51,486 nucleotides of DNA from Nocardioides sp. (GCF_025964975.1 NZ_JAOPXV010000180.1:1-51486), one strand, 5' to 3'. Counted from the stretch's first letter, positions 1 to 8,958 are shown. Made by a program: numbers and translations. The notes: generated by a model not told the origin, from the letters alone.

Positions 1-395
1 CGGACGTCGTACGACGCAGCGGTCTGCAGCGGCAGCGACACGACCACGACGGCGAGCCCCTGCACCACGAAGACCTTGCGGATCACCGTGCCGAAGCCGG
101 CGTCACCGAGCATCTCGGCGTAGCGCGGGTCCTCGCCGTGGCCGCGCGACCGGCGCTGGATGTGGAGCGCGAGGCGACCGCCCCCGATCGTGACCAGCAC
201 GGCGAGCAGCCAGGAGAGCCGCTGGCCGGAGACGACGGCGAGCACGAGGGCGACGGCGACGAAGGCCAGTCCCCATGCCACGTCGACGACCGAGACACGG
301 CCCACCCGCCAGCTGACCCATGCGGTGAGCCCCATGGCCACGACACAGGTCAGCAGGCCGATGCCGGCAGCTGCGGGCCAGCCGAGATCACCCAC
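1..395 (-). CDS. DUF1295 / steroid 5-alpha-reductase-family membrane protein (C-terminus runs off the window)
   Basis: Manual minus-strand translation from GTG at 395: VGDLGWPAAAGIGLLTCVVAMGLTAWVSWRVGRVSVVDVAWGLAF...GGGRLALHIQRRSRGHGEDPRYAEML; typical DUF1295 motif; follows the CFAS genes as in the actinobacterial sigK locus. Confidence 0.8.
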   Translation of the reverse strand, partial: MGDLGWPAAAGIGLLTCVVAMGLTAWVSWRVGRVSVVDVAWGLAFVAVALVLAVVSGQRLSWLLAVLVTIGGGRLALHIQRRSRGHGEDPRYAEMLGDAGFGTVIRKVFVVQGLAVVVVSLPLQTAASYDV

Positions 396-416
396 GTGGG
401 GATCCCGTCATGCCGT

Positions 417-1718
417 TCACCAGCTCCGCTGGGCAGGCAGCGAGTGTGCAGCGCCCGGGCGCACGGCGAGGATCTGGTCGACCCTCATGCGCCCGTCCCG
501 GAAGGCCATGGAGCCGCCGACGAGGTAGAGCCGCCACACGCGGACGACCTCCTCGCCGACCAGCTCGGTCAGCCGCGGCACGCTGGCCTCGAAGCGCTCG
601 AGCCAACCCGCCACCGTGAGGACGTAGTGCTCGCGCAGTGCGTGCACGTCACGGACCTCGAGCCCTCCCCGCTCCAGGTGCGCGACCGTCTCCCCGACGG
701 GGCGCATGTGCATGTCCGGAGCGATGAACGACTCGATGAACGGGCCGCCCCCGGGGTGCCGGCCGGTCCGCGACATCTGCTGCACGAGGACGCGGCCTCC
801 TGGCCGGACCGCGCCCTGCAGCACCTTGACGTAGGTGGGGTAGTTGGCCTCACCGACGTGCTCGCCCATCTCGAGGGACCCGACGGCGTCGAAGTGCCCG
901 CGCTGGGGGACTTCGCGATAGTCCTGGAGCCGGATCTCGACCCGGTCGCCCAGCCCGCGCTCGGCGATGCGGGCGTCGATGAACTTCTTCTGCTCCGCGG
1001 CGATGGTCACGCCGACGACGTTGGCCCCGAAGTGCTCGGCCGCGTGCAGGGACAACGAGCCCCAGCCGCACCCGACGTCGAGCATCCGCATGCCCGGATC
1101 GAGCCCGAGCTTGGTGCACACCAGGTCCAGCTTGGCGCGCTGGGCGTCCTCCAGGGTGGTGTGCGCGTTGTCGTGGTAGCCGCAGCTGTAGGCCATCGAC
1201 GGGTCGAGGATCGCGGCGTAGAACTCGTTGCTGAGGTCGTAGTGGTGGCTGATCGCGCGCCGGTCGCGGATGGCGCTGTGCAGCCGGCCCTTGACCCGCG
1301 CCTGGCTGGCAGGAAGCTTCGGCGGAGCGCCGAGCACCCCCAGGCCGGCAGCGGTGCGGAGCGCCTGCACGAGGGCGAGCGGCGATCGGCGTACGCCCTC
1401 GAGGCCGCGCGCCTTGCCGACCGCGAACGCGTGGGTCAGCGCCGAGTCGAGGTCCCAACCGTCCTGCGCGGGGACGTCGAGGTCGCCGGTGACGTAGGCC
1501 TGGGCAGCGCCGAGCTCTCCCGGGTGCCACAGCAGCCGACGCAGGGCGTCAGGGCTACGGAGCACCACGAGCGGCGCATCCTCGGGGCCGGCGACGGAGC
1601 CGTCCCAGAGCTGCAGCCGCACCGGGAGGTCGCCGCCGATGAACGGACGGGCCGCCTCGGCGAGGCGTTGCGCGATGCCGACCGAGGTCAGGGTCGGACG
1701 CTGGCTGGTCGCGGTCAC
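417..1718 (-). CDS. Cyclopropane-fatty-acyl-phospholipid synthase family SAM methyltransferase (second copy)
   Basis: AISHHYDLSNEFYAAILDPSMAYSCGY, LDVGCGWGSLSLHAAEHFGANVVGVTI, 4-bp overlap with upstream gene. Confidence 0.92.
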   Translation of the reverse strand: MTATSQRPTLTSVGIAQRLAEAARPFIGGDLPVRLQLWDGSVAGPEDAPLVVLRSPDALRRLLWHPGELGAAQAYVTGDLDVPAQDGWDLDSALTHAFAVGKARGLEGVRRSPLALVQALRTAAGLGVLGAPPKLPASQARVKGRLHSAIRDRRAISHHYDLSNEFYAAILDPSMAYSCGYHDNAHTTLEDAQRAKLDLVCTKLGLDPGMRMLDVGCGWGSLSLHAAEHFGANVVGVTIAAEQKKFIDARIAERGLGDRVEIRLQDYREVPQRGHFDAVGSLEMGEHVGEANYPTYVKVLQGAVRPGGRVLVQQMSRTGRHPGGGPFIESFIAPDMHMRPVGETVAHLERGGLEVRDVHALREHYVLTVAGWLERFEASVPRLTELVGEEVVRVWRLYLVGGSMAFRDGRMRVDQILAVRPGAAHSLPAQRSW

Positions 1719-3127
1719 CGGTCGCCCCTGATGTCAGCCTTGACGAAGGTGAGCTGCTGGACGTTGATGTAGCCGCTGGCGAAGCCGGCTCGGGAGTACT
1801 CGAGGTAGAAGTGCCACATCCGCATGAAGAGGTCGTCGAAGCCGAGGGCCAGGACCGCCTCGCGCTGCGCGAGGAAGCGCTCGTCCCAGCGGCGCAACGT
1901 CTCGGCGTAGTGGCTGCCCATCTCGAGCAGGCCGGTCCGGCGCAGGGACGTCTGCTCCGAGGTGATCTCGTCGATGACGTGCACGCTGGGCAGGAAGCCG
2001 CCCGGGAAGACATATTTGTTGATCCACGTCTCGGTGCCCTGCGTCGCCAGCATCCGGTCGTGCGGCATCGTGATCGCCTGGATCGCGACCCGGCCGCCGG
2101 GGGCCAGTGCGTGGTCGAGCGTCTGGAAGTAGGTGCCCCAGAACTCGTGTCCGACGGCCTCGATCATCTCCACGCTGACGATGGCGTCGTACGCCGAGGC
2201 GAACTCCGGCTCCGCGAGCGCCCGATAGTCCTGGAGCTCGATCCGCACGAGGTCCGAGCAGCCGGCAGCGGCCACGCGTCGCTCCGCGAGCTCGAGCTGC
2301 TCCACGGACAACGTGATGCTGTGCACCGTGGCGCCCCGTCGTGCTGCCCGGATGGCGAGCTCGCCCCAGCCGGTGCCGATCTCCAGCAGCCGGGTGCCGG
2401 CGGTGACGCCGGCCTCGTCGAGGAGGCGGTCGATCTTGCGGCCCTGGGCCTCAGCGAAGTCGGCACCGTGCCCGGTGCCCTGATCGACCACCATGTCGCC
2501 TGCCACCGGGGGAATGGCAACCCGACCACTGGAGCCGTCCACGACCGGGGTGTCGAACAGCGCCGACGAATAGCTCAGCGTCTCGTCGAGGAAGAGGGCG
2601 AAGAGCTCGTTGGACAGGTCGTAGTGATGCGCGATGTTGGCCTGGGTGTTGTCGGTGGTGCCTCGGTGGTGGCCGGGGGTCCGGTGCGTCACGTAGGCGC
2701 GGGCCCGCTGCAACGGTTCCGGGACGAGGGTCGCGATCCGCGCGGCCGGGATCGTCAGGAACTCGGCGAGGTCGTCGGCGTCCCAGGCGCCCGTGAGGTA
2801 GGCCTCCCCGAAGCCGATCAGGCCGTCCCGACCGACGCGCGCATAGAACTCGTCGGGACGGTGGATCACCATGCGCGGGCCGCCGCGGCCGAAGATGCGG
2901 CCGACGCCGCGACTGTTGGGTGCCTCTTCCACGCTGACGTCCAGGTGACGGATGGCGGCGGTGAAGAGCCGGCGCGCGATCACGGCGGAGACGGCGGTGC
3001 GGGCGCCGGTGCGCACGGGTTCGAGTGCCGGCACGCGGGACGTGGCCCCGTCGCCGATGAGGTCGGCGTCCGTGTGGGCGGCGAGACCCGTCATGGGCTC
3101 GCTGGGGCGTGACTGCAGAGTGGTCAT
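1715..3127 (-). CDS. Cyclopropane-fatty-acyl-phospholipid synthase family SAM methyltransferase (UfaA1-like), start MTTLQSRPS
   Basis: IAHHYDLSNELFALFLDETLSYSSALF, LLEIGTGWGELAIRAARRGATVHSITLS; ATGA overlap with the FAD/DUF1365 gene. Confidence 0.92.
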   Translation of the reverse strand: MTTLQSRPSEPMTGLAAHTDADLIGDGATSRVPALEPVRTGARTAVSAVIARRLFTAAIRHLDVSVEEAPNSRGVGRIFGRGGPRMVIHRPDEFYARVGRDGLIGFGEAYLTGAWDADDLAEFLTIPAARIATLVPEPLQRARAYVTHRTPGHHRGTTDNTQANIAHHYDLSNELFALFLDETLSYSSALFDTPVVDGSSGRVAIPPVAGDMVVDQGTGHGADFAEAQGRKIDRLLDEAGVTAGTRLLEIGTGWGELAIRAARRGATVHSITLSVEQLELAERRVAAAGCSDLVRIELQDYRALAEPEFASAYDAIVSVEMIEAVGHEFWGTYFQTLDHALAPGGRVAIQAITMPHDRMLATQGTETWINKYVFPGGFLPSVHVIDEITSEQTSLRRTGLLEMGSHYAETLRRWDERFLAQREAVLALGFDDLFMRMWHFYLEYSRAGFASGYINVQQLTFVKADIRGDR

Positions 3128-5127
3128 CGGACGCCTTCTTGCTGGTGATGTGGACGGGGGTGGACGGGAAGCCGGCGCAGCCACAGCCAGATCCCGTGGG
3201 CTCGGATGAACGCGCTCCCGCGGAGGGCGGTGCCGGCGTTGCCCCAGGTGCTGGGGTCTTCGACGCGTTCGCCGCTCACCCGCGCGCTGAACGGCTGGCC
3301 GTCCGCCGTGTGCAGGGTGACGGTGATGTCGATGCGGTCACCGGGAATGGGCACCGCCATCTCGTAGTGGCCGTCGACGCCATGGAACGGCGAGACGTAC
3401 ATCGCCTTGTCCGTGCGCGCACGACCTTGCCCGTCGGGGTGGACGAGGTAGGCGTGGCGGTCGCCGTACGTGTTGTGGACCTCGACGACGACCGCGGCTT
3501 GCGCACCCGTGGAGTCGAAGCACCAGAACACCGAGATGGGGTTGAAGGAGTAGCCGAGCGAACGCGGGTTGGCCGCCATCAGGATGCGGCCGCCGCCGAG
3601 GTCGACTCCGCTCGCTGCGAGGAAGGCTTCGACGTTGGCGCGGATCGAGATGTCCGGCGACCCGAGGTGGTCGCGGGCCTCGAAGCTGGCGAGCGGGGTG
3701 CCCTTCGGCAGGTCGTCGAGGTCGACGAGCCACAGGTGCGACTGGTGCTCGAAGGTGCGCTTGAAGGGCGTACGTCGCGTGTGCCTGACCGTGGTCCGGA
3801 ACAGTCCCGGCTCGACCCGCTCGGCGGCGGACCCGGCCGTCGGCCAGGTGAGCCCGAGCCGGTTGATGGCCGCCAGCCCCGACCGCGCGCCGTCCTCGTG
3901 GAAGCCCCACCCGTGGTAGGCGCCGGCGAAGGCGATCCGGTCGGAGCTGATGGACGGGAGCCGTTGCTGCGCGGCAACGGAGGCCGGGGTGTAGAGCGGG
4001 TGCTCGTACTCCATCCGGTCGATCACGGTCGCCGGGTCCACGAGGTCCTCGCCGCCCAGGGTGACGAGGTAGTGCGTCTGCGTGGGCAGCCGCTGCAGGC
4101 GGGTGAGGTCGTAGGTGACGGTGACCTGCCCGGTCGGCGACGCGGGTCGCTGGAAGTTCCAGCTCGACCGCGCGTTGGCGGCGCGCGGCAGGAGGGAGGT
4201 GTCGGTGTGCAGCAGGGCGGTGTTGGCCGAGTAGGGCAGGGCGGACAGCACCTCGCGCTGGTCGGTCGTCGGCGACTCGAGCATCGTGAGCGCCTGCTCG
4301 GGGTGGCAGGCGATGACGACCGCGTCAAAGGTGTGGACCCCGCCGTTGCCGTCGGTGACCTCGACGCCGCACGCGCCGTCACGGACAGAGGTGACCTTGG
4401 TGCCGGTGCGCACCGACTGGATGTGGGCGGCCACCGCTGCGACGTACGTCCCGGACCCGCCGGTCACCGTGCGCCACTGGGGCGAACCGAAGACGCCGAG
4501 CATCCCGTGGTGCTCGAGGAAGGTGAAGAGGTAGCGCGCGGGGTAGTCGAGCGACGTCTCGGGGGCGCACGACCACACGGCCGCCACCATCGGCTCCATG
4601 AAGTGGTGCACGAAGTGCTGGCTGAAGCCCCCGGCGGTGAGGAACTCCCGCAGGGTCTGGTCGGTGGCCACGTCGTACGCGGCGTCGCCGGCTGACCCGC
4701 CGGAGGCAAGCACTGCCTTCGCCCGACGGTGGAAGCGGGGGATCTCGGCGAGCATCCGCCAGTGCGCAGGCGAGGTCGCGGCAGCCCTGGTCGGGAAGAG
4801 TCCCTTGGCGCCCAGTGCTCCGGCGAACTCCACGCCGGTCCCCTGGTCGGAGACCGACAGCGACATCTCGGAGGGCTGGGTGGCGATGTCCAGCTCGGCG
4901 AAGAGTCGCAGCAGCGTGGGGTAGGTGCGCCGGTTGTGGACGATGAAGCCGGTGTCGATCCGCAGCTCGCCTTCGGCTGCTTGGACGACATGGGTGTCGG
5001 CGTGCCCGCCGAGGCGGTCGTCGGCCTCGAACAACGTCACGTGCGCGGTGCGCGAGGCGACGTAGGCCGCGGTCAAGCCAGCCACACCGGAGCCGACGAC
5101 TCCGATGCGGCGGTGCGCGGTGGTCAT
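3124..5127 (-). CDS. Fusion protein: FAD-dependent amine-oxidase-like oxidoreductase (N-term) + DUF1365 (C-term)
   Basis: N-term RIGVVGSGVAGLTAAYVAS...LFEADDRLGGHADTH; C-term LFRTTVRHTRRTPFKRTFEHQSHLWLVDLDDLP...NPRSLGYSFNPISVFWCFD...VVEVHNTYGDRHAYLV. Confidence 0.93.
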   Translation of the reverse strand: MTTAHRRIGVVGSGVAGLTAAYVASRTAHVTLFEADDRLGGHADTHVVQAAEGELRIDTGFIVHNRRTYPTLLRLFAELDIATQPSEMSLSVSDQGTGVEFAGALGAKGLFPTRAAATSPAHWRMLAEIPRFHRRAKAVLASGGSAGDAAYDVATDQTLREFLTAGGFSQHFVHHFMEPMVAAVWSCAPETSLDYPARYLFTFLEHHGMLGVFGSPQWRTVTGGSGTYVAAVAAHIQSVRTGTKVTSVRDGACGVEVTDGNGGVHTFDAVVIACHPEQALTMLESPTTDQREVLSALPYSANTALLHTDTSLLPRAANARSSWNFQRPASPTGQVTVTYDLTRLQRLPTQTHYLVTLGGEDLVDPATVIDRMEYEHPLYTPASVAAQQRLPSISSDRIAFAGAYHGWGFHEDGARSGLAAINRLGLTWPTAGSAAERVEPGLFRTTVRHTRRTPFKRTFEHQSHLWLVDLDDLPKGTPLASFEARDHLGSPDISIRANVEAFLAASGVDLGGGRILMAANPRSLGYSFNPISVFWCFDSTGAQAAVVVEVHNTYGDRHAYLVHPDGQGRARTDKAMYVSPFHGVDGHYEMAVPIPGDRIDITVTLHTADGQPFSARVSGERVEDPSTWGNAGTALRGSAFIRAHGIWLWLRRLPVHPRPHHQQEGVR

Positions 5128-5834
5128 GTCGCCTGGGAGAAGTCAAAGACGGCGACGATGGGCAGGGTCGGCTCGACGTGCGGCTCACCCTCCGGCTCGA
5201 CCGTGATGCCGGCAGCGGTGGCGGTGGCGGCGTCGCCCTCGAGCACGACGGTCGCGTTGGGCTCGTCGGGCATCTCGCCAGCGGGGAGCATCTGGCCCTC
5301 AGCCGACTCGAGCCACAGCACGAACTCCTGGCCGGCCGGGGCCGGGGCCATGTCCTCGGTCGTGATGACGGCCTTGCCGACCGACTTCGAGCGGACGACG
5401 GCGGCCCGACCGGCCTCGCCGAGGTCGACCTCCACCCGCTGGGCGTCGGATGCCTGGATGACTTGCTCGGCCGCGGTCAGCGATCCTTCGTCGGACGGTG
5501 CCCACGGCTGCCAAAGGGCAGCTCCGACGCCGAGAACGGCGACGAGGGCCGCGGCGACCAGAACTGGAAACCAGGCAGCTCGCCTGGGCGGAGCGACGAT
5601 GGGGGGCAGCGGGCGGACCTGGGAGATGCCGGAGAGCACCGAGTCGCGCAGCGAGGGCGGGGGCATGACGATGGCGGACTCGGCGAGCATGGCCGTGGTC
5701 TCGCGCAGGCTGGAGACCTCGCTCCGGCAGTCCTCGCACTCGACCAGGTGACGCTCGAAGGCGGCCCGCTCGATGTCGTCGACCGCGTCCAGGGCGTACG
5801 CGCCCGTGAGCTTGTGAATGTCGCTGTCGCTCAT
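5124..5834 (-). CDS. rskA: Anti-sigma-K factor RskA-like, zinc-finger HxxxCxxC plus one TM helix
   Basis: FERHLVECEDCRSEVSSLRETTAML; TM AWFPVLVAAALVAVLGVGAAL; C-terminal RskA-like domain; overlaps sigK by 4 bp. Confidence 0.88.
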   Translation of the reverse strand: MSDSDIHKLTGAYALDAVDDIERAAFERHLVECEDCRSEVSSLRETTAMLAESAIVMPPPSLRDSVLSGISQVRPLPPIVAPPRRAAWFPVLVAAALVAVLGVGAALWQPWAPSDEGSLTAAEQVIQASDAQRVEVDLGEAGRAAVVRSKSVGKAVITTEDMAPAPAGQEFVLWLESAEGQMLPAGEMPDEPNATVVLEGDAATATAAGITVEPEGEPHVEPTLPIVAVFDFSQAT

Positions 5835-6457
5835 GACCCAACTCCCATCGCGTCGCGCAACCGGATGAGTCCATCCCGGATGCGGGTCTTGGCCGTGCCG
5901 ACAGGAACGTCAAGCATCGTTGCCACCTCTGTGTGTGTGTAGCCGCCGAAGAAGGCGAGCTCCACTGCTTCTCTCTGCACCGCGGTCAGACCGGAGACCG
6001 CTGTCCGGACCCGCTGGGCATCCAGCGAGGCGTGCACGGCTTCGACGGTCGAGTCGTGCTCGACCGGCTCGGTCTCCCGGTGGTACGCCGCGTCCCGAGC
6101 CGTGGCGGCCTCAGCTGAGCGGACCCGGTCCACCGACTTGCGGTGCACGATCGTCAACAGCCAGCCAGCGGCGCTCCCACGTGCGGGATCGAAGCGACTG
6201 CTGGTGCGCCAGGCATCGAGGTAGGCCTCTTGGACCACTTCTTCTGCCTGCGCGGGGTTGCGGACCACTCTCAGCGCCAGACCGTAGGCGCGAGCCGAGG
6301 TGGCGTCGTAGAGCTCGGCGAAAGCCGCCTCGTCTCCTCGGCTGGAGCGCTGCATCAACGAGGCGAGCCGGGCGGCTGCCCCGTCTGCGGGCTGGGAGCC
6401 CCCGGACGGGGTGCCCTCGGAGGGCACCCCGTCGGGAACGGGCTTCAGGTGATCCAC
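5831..6457 (-). CDS. sigK: ECF RNA polymerase sigma factor SigK-like
   Basis: FAELYDATSARAYGLALRVVRNPAQAEEVVQEAYLDAWRTSSRFDPARGSAAGWLLTIVHRKSVDRVR...GYTHTEVATMLDVPVGTAKTRIRDGLIRLR. Confidence 0.9.
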   Translation of the reverse strand: MDHLKPVPDGVPSEGTPSGGSQPADGAAARLASLMQRSSRGDEAAFAELYDATSARAYGLALRVVRNPAQAEEVVQEAYLDAWRTSSRFDPARGSAAGWLLTIVHRKSVDRVRSAEAATARDAAYHRETEPVEHDSTVEAVHASLDAQRVRTAVSGLTAVQREAVELAFFGGYTHTEVATMLDVPVGTAKTRIRDGLIRLRDAMGVGS

Positions 6458-6492
6458 GGTGTGATCCTTGCCTGCCTGGTGTCAGGGGACAA

Positions 6493-7176
6493 TCAGGGCA
6501 TCAGGACCGTGTCGACGATGTAGACCGTCGCGTTGGCCGTGGGGACGTTTCCACACAGGACTGCCGAGGTCGTGGTGCCCTTGCTGGAGACGGTGAAGTC
6601 CTCGCCGGAGCCCTTGACGTTCAGCGTGCCACCAGCAAGCGACATCTGCTTGCCGACGACGTCCTCGGGCGAGAGCTTGCCCTCGACCACGTGGTTGGTC
6701 AGGATCGTGGTCAGGAGTTTCTTGTTGGCGAGGACGGCCTCGAGGTCGGCGGCCGGGATCTTGGCGAAGGCGTCGTTGGTCGGCGCGAACACGGTGATCT
6801 CGGGAGCCGAGTTGAGGGTGTCGCCCAGGTCGGCCTGCGTCACTGCGGCAACCAGCGTCTCGAGGAGCGGGTTGGCCGAAGCGGCGGTGGCGACCGGCTC
6901 GGTGGCCATGCCGTTGAAGGAGGCTGCACCGTCCGCGGGGATGAGCTTGCAGCCCGGGCCGAAGGTGTCCGCGCCGGCGTCAGCCATGGGCTCCTCGGTC
7001 TCCTCCGTGGGCTCTGCCGACTCTGCGGTCATGGGCTCTTCGGAGGTGCTCTCGCTGGCGCTGGCGCTGGTGTCGGAGCCGGTGCCGGCCTCGTCGTCGC
7101 TGCCACAGGCAGCCATACCGAGGGACATCGTCAGGGCCATCGCGGCGAGGCCGGTGTTGCGAGCAATGCGGTTCAT
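6493..7176 (-). CDS. Fasciclin (FAS1)-domain lipoprotein, Mpt70/Mpt83-like
   Basis: Lipobox LGMAACGSDD; ANPLLETLVAAVTQADLGDTLNSAPEITVFAPTNDAFAKIP...LLTTILTNHVVEGKL. Confidence 0.93.
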   Translation of the reverse strand: MNRIARNTGLAAMALTMSLGMAACGSDDEAGTGSDTSASASESTSEEPMTAESAEPTEETEEPMADAGADTFGPGCKLIPADGAASFNGMATEPVATAASANPLLETLVAAVTQADLGDTLNSAPEITVFAPTNDAFAKIPAADLEAVLANKKLLTTILTNHVVEGKLSPEDVVGKQMSLAGGTLNVKGSGEDFTVSSKGTTTSAVLCGNVPTANATVYIVDTVLMP

Positions 7177-7241
7177 GGGGTGCTGCCTTTCGTGTGGGGC
7201 TCCGGAGCGGAAGCCCGGGAGTGTTTCTCTAGTCGGGAGGT

Positions 7242-7268
7242 GTTCGGTGCCTGCGGTGAGGCGGATTG
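7242..7268 (-). promoter_or_regulatory. Candidate SigK-type promoter upstream of the fasciclin gene
   Basis: Minus strand CAATCC-N15-CCGAAC, about 66 bp upstream of the ATG; resembles the mycobacterial SigK consensus as I recall it (CCATCC / CCGAAT-like). Confidence 0.4.
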
Positions 7269-7311
7269 GTCCGACTTCGAAAAAGTCGCGAAGCTGCCTG
7301 AAATCGCCGGA

Positions 7312-7343
7312 CGGGACCGGGCTCAGACGAGAGCCCTGTCCCG
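7312..7343 (-). terminator. Hairpin terminator after the molybdopterin oxidoreductase gene
   Basis: CGGGAC-c-GGGCTC agacga GAGCCC-t-GTCCCG; 12 paired bases, 6-nt loop. Confidence 0.65.
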
Positions 7344-7380
7344 ATCGCGTAGATGCTCGCCGGCCTGGGGCCGGGAGCGT

Positions 7381-8889
7381 TCAGGTGACGGTGACGGAGA
7401 TGTTCTGGATGCCGCTCGAGCCCTCGGGGAAGGTCTTCATGCGCACGTCCGTCTGCACGTTGCCGTCCTTGTTGGTCGCTCGACAGGACAGGAAGTGCTG
7501 CCCGGGCTTGGCGTCCCACTCGACGTACCACTGGCGCCAGTAGTCGTTGCCGCCGTCGGGACCCATCTCGGCCTTCTGCCAGGCCCCGCCGTCGATGGCC
7601 ACCTCGACGGTGTCGATGCCGACGCCCTGGGCCCACGCCACGCCACCGATGAACGTCTTGCCGGCGTCCGTGCTCGACAGCGCCTTGGGGGTGTCGATGC
7701 GGCTGGAGATCTTGATGGGCGCGTCCGTTGCCCACTCGCGCTCGGTCCAGTAGACGTCCTGCTCGTCGTACGTCGTGAGGGTGATCTTGGTGATCCACTT
7801 GCAGGCGCTCACGAAGCCGTAGAGGCCGGGCACGACCATACGGACGGGGAAGCCGTGCTCGCGGGGCAGCGCCTCGCCGTTCATCCCGAAGACGATCATC
7901 GCGTCGCGACCGTCGGTGGCGACGCTGAACGGCGTGCCGATGGTCATGCCCTCGACATCGGTGGAGACGATCTGGTCGGCCTTGGTGTTGTCGATCCCGG
8001 CCAGGTCGAGGACGTCGGTGAGGCGGACGCCGAGCCAGCGCGCTGCGCCGACGTAGGGACCGCCGACGTCGTTGGAGACGCAGGTCAGGGTGATGTCGCG
8101 TTCGATGACCTCCAGCTCGTAGAGGTCCGCGAGGGTCAGCGTGACCTCCTCGTCGACGTCACCGTCGATGGTCAGCGTCCACGAGTCGGCGTCGACGATC
8201 GGCAGGGTGAGCCGGGTGTCGACGCGGTAGAAGTCCTCGGTGGGGGTGACGAAGGACGAGATGGCCTTGACCTTGTCCTCGAGCCCGGCCGGCAGCGGCT
8301 TGACGGACTTGGCTGCGGTGGGGAGCTCGATGTCGGTGGCCTTGAGGCGGTACGACGAGATGAACCGGCCCGCGGTCCCGAAGGCCGCCGCCGCGAAGGC
8401 GAGTCCGCCGGCCGCGATCAGGACGCCGCGACGGGTCGGTCCGGTCGCGCCGTCCTCAGAGCCGGAGACCTCGAGCCGGTGCAGCCACCACAGCGCGGCG
8501 ACACCGATGAGGGCGGCGACCAGGCTCGGCAGCAGGTCGAGCGGCCCGGCGGCGGGGCGGAGCATCGCCAGGACGCCGGCTAGCGCAGCCAGGCCGGCAA
8601 TCATCGCCAGGCCGACGGTGATGCGCCGCGCCGCGATGATGCCCGCGATGCCGGCGAGCACCAGCACGCCGATCATGACCGAGCCGATGAGGATCGGCTT
8701 GTCGGCCGTCCCGAAGTTCTCGATCGCCCACGTCTTGACGGGCGTGGGGGTCAGGTCGATCACCGTGGATCCCACGACCAGCACGGGGGAGGCCGCAGGC
8801 ACGGTCAGCGCCGCCACCAGGTGGGCGGCGGCAACGCCGGCAAGGGTGGCGAGGATTCCCCAGGTCGCGTGGAGCAGTCGTGTGAGCAC
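7381..8889 (-). CDS. Membrane-anchored molybdopterin-dependent oxidoreductase (sulfite-oxidase family)
   Basis: N-terminal TM segments, then LTLTCVSNDVGGPYVGAARWLGVRLTDVLDLAG...GEALPREHGFPVRMVVPGLYGFVSACKWITKI; GTG start at 8889. Confidence 0.9.
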   Translation of the reverse strand: MLTRLLHATWGILATLAGVAAAHLVAALTVPAASPVLVVGSTVIDLTPTPVKTWAIENFGTADKPILIGSVMIGVLVLAGIAGIIAARRITVGLAMIAGLAALAGVLAMLRPAAGPLDLLPSLVAALIGVAALWWLHRLEVSGSEDGATGPTRRGVLIAAGGLAFAAAAFGTAGRFISSYRLKATDIELPTAAKSVKPLPAGLEDKVKAISSFVTPTEDFYRVDTRLTLPIVDADSWTLTIDGDVDEEVTLTLADLYELEVIERDITLTCVSNDVGGPYVGAARWLGVRLTDVLDLAGIDNTKADQIVSTDVEGMTIGTPFSVATDGRDAMIVFGMNGEALPREHGFPVRMVVPGLYGFVSACKWITKITLTTYDEQDVYWTEREWATDAPIKISSRIDTPKALSSTDAGKTFIGGVAWAQGVGIDTVEVAIDGGAWQKAEMGPDGGNDYWRQWYVEWDAKPGQHFLSCRATNKDGNVQTDVRMKTFPEGSSGIQNISVTVT

Positions 8890-8958
8890 GATGAGTGTTC
8901 GACGCGGGCGGCCCGCCGGATTGGCTGGGCCGGCGCTGGGACAGGGCAGGATGCCCCC

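Noticed and set aside
138-1772. Long opposite-strand ORFs (e.g. 138..1772 +, 5920..8583 +, 10589..11551 -, 15230..16699 -, 39101..40798 -, 42471..44198 +)
   Set aside because: Mirror ORFs of real genes in high-GC DNA; low-complexity R/G/D/V-rich translations with no recognisable domains.
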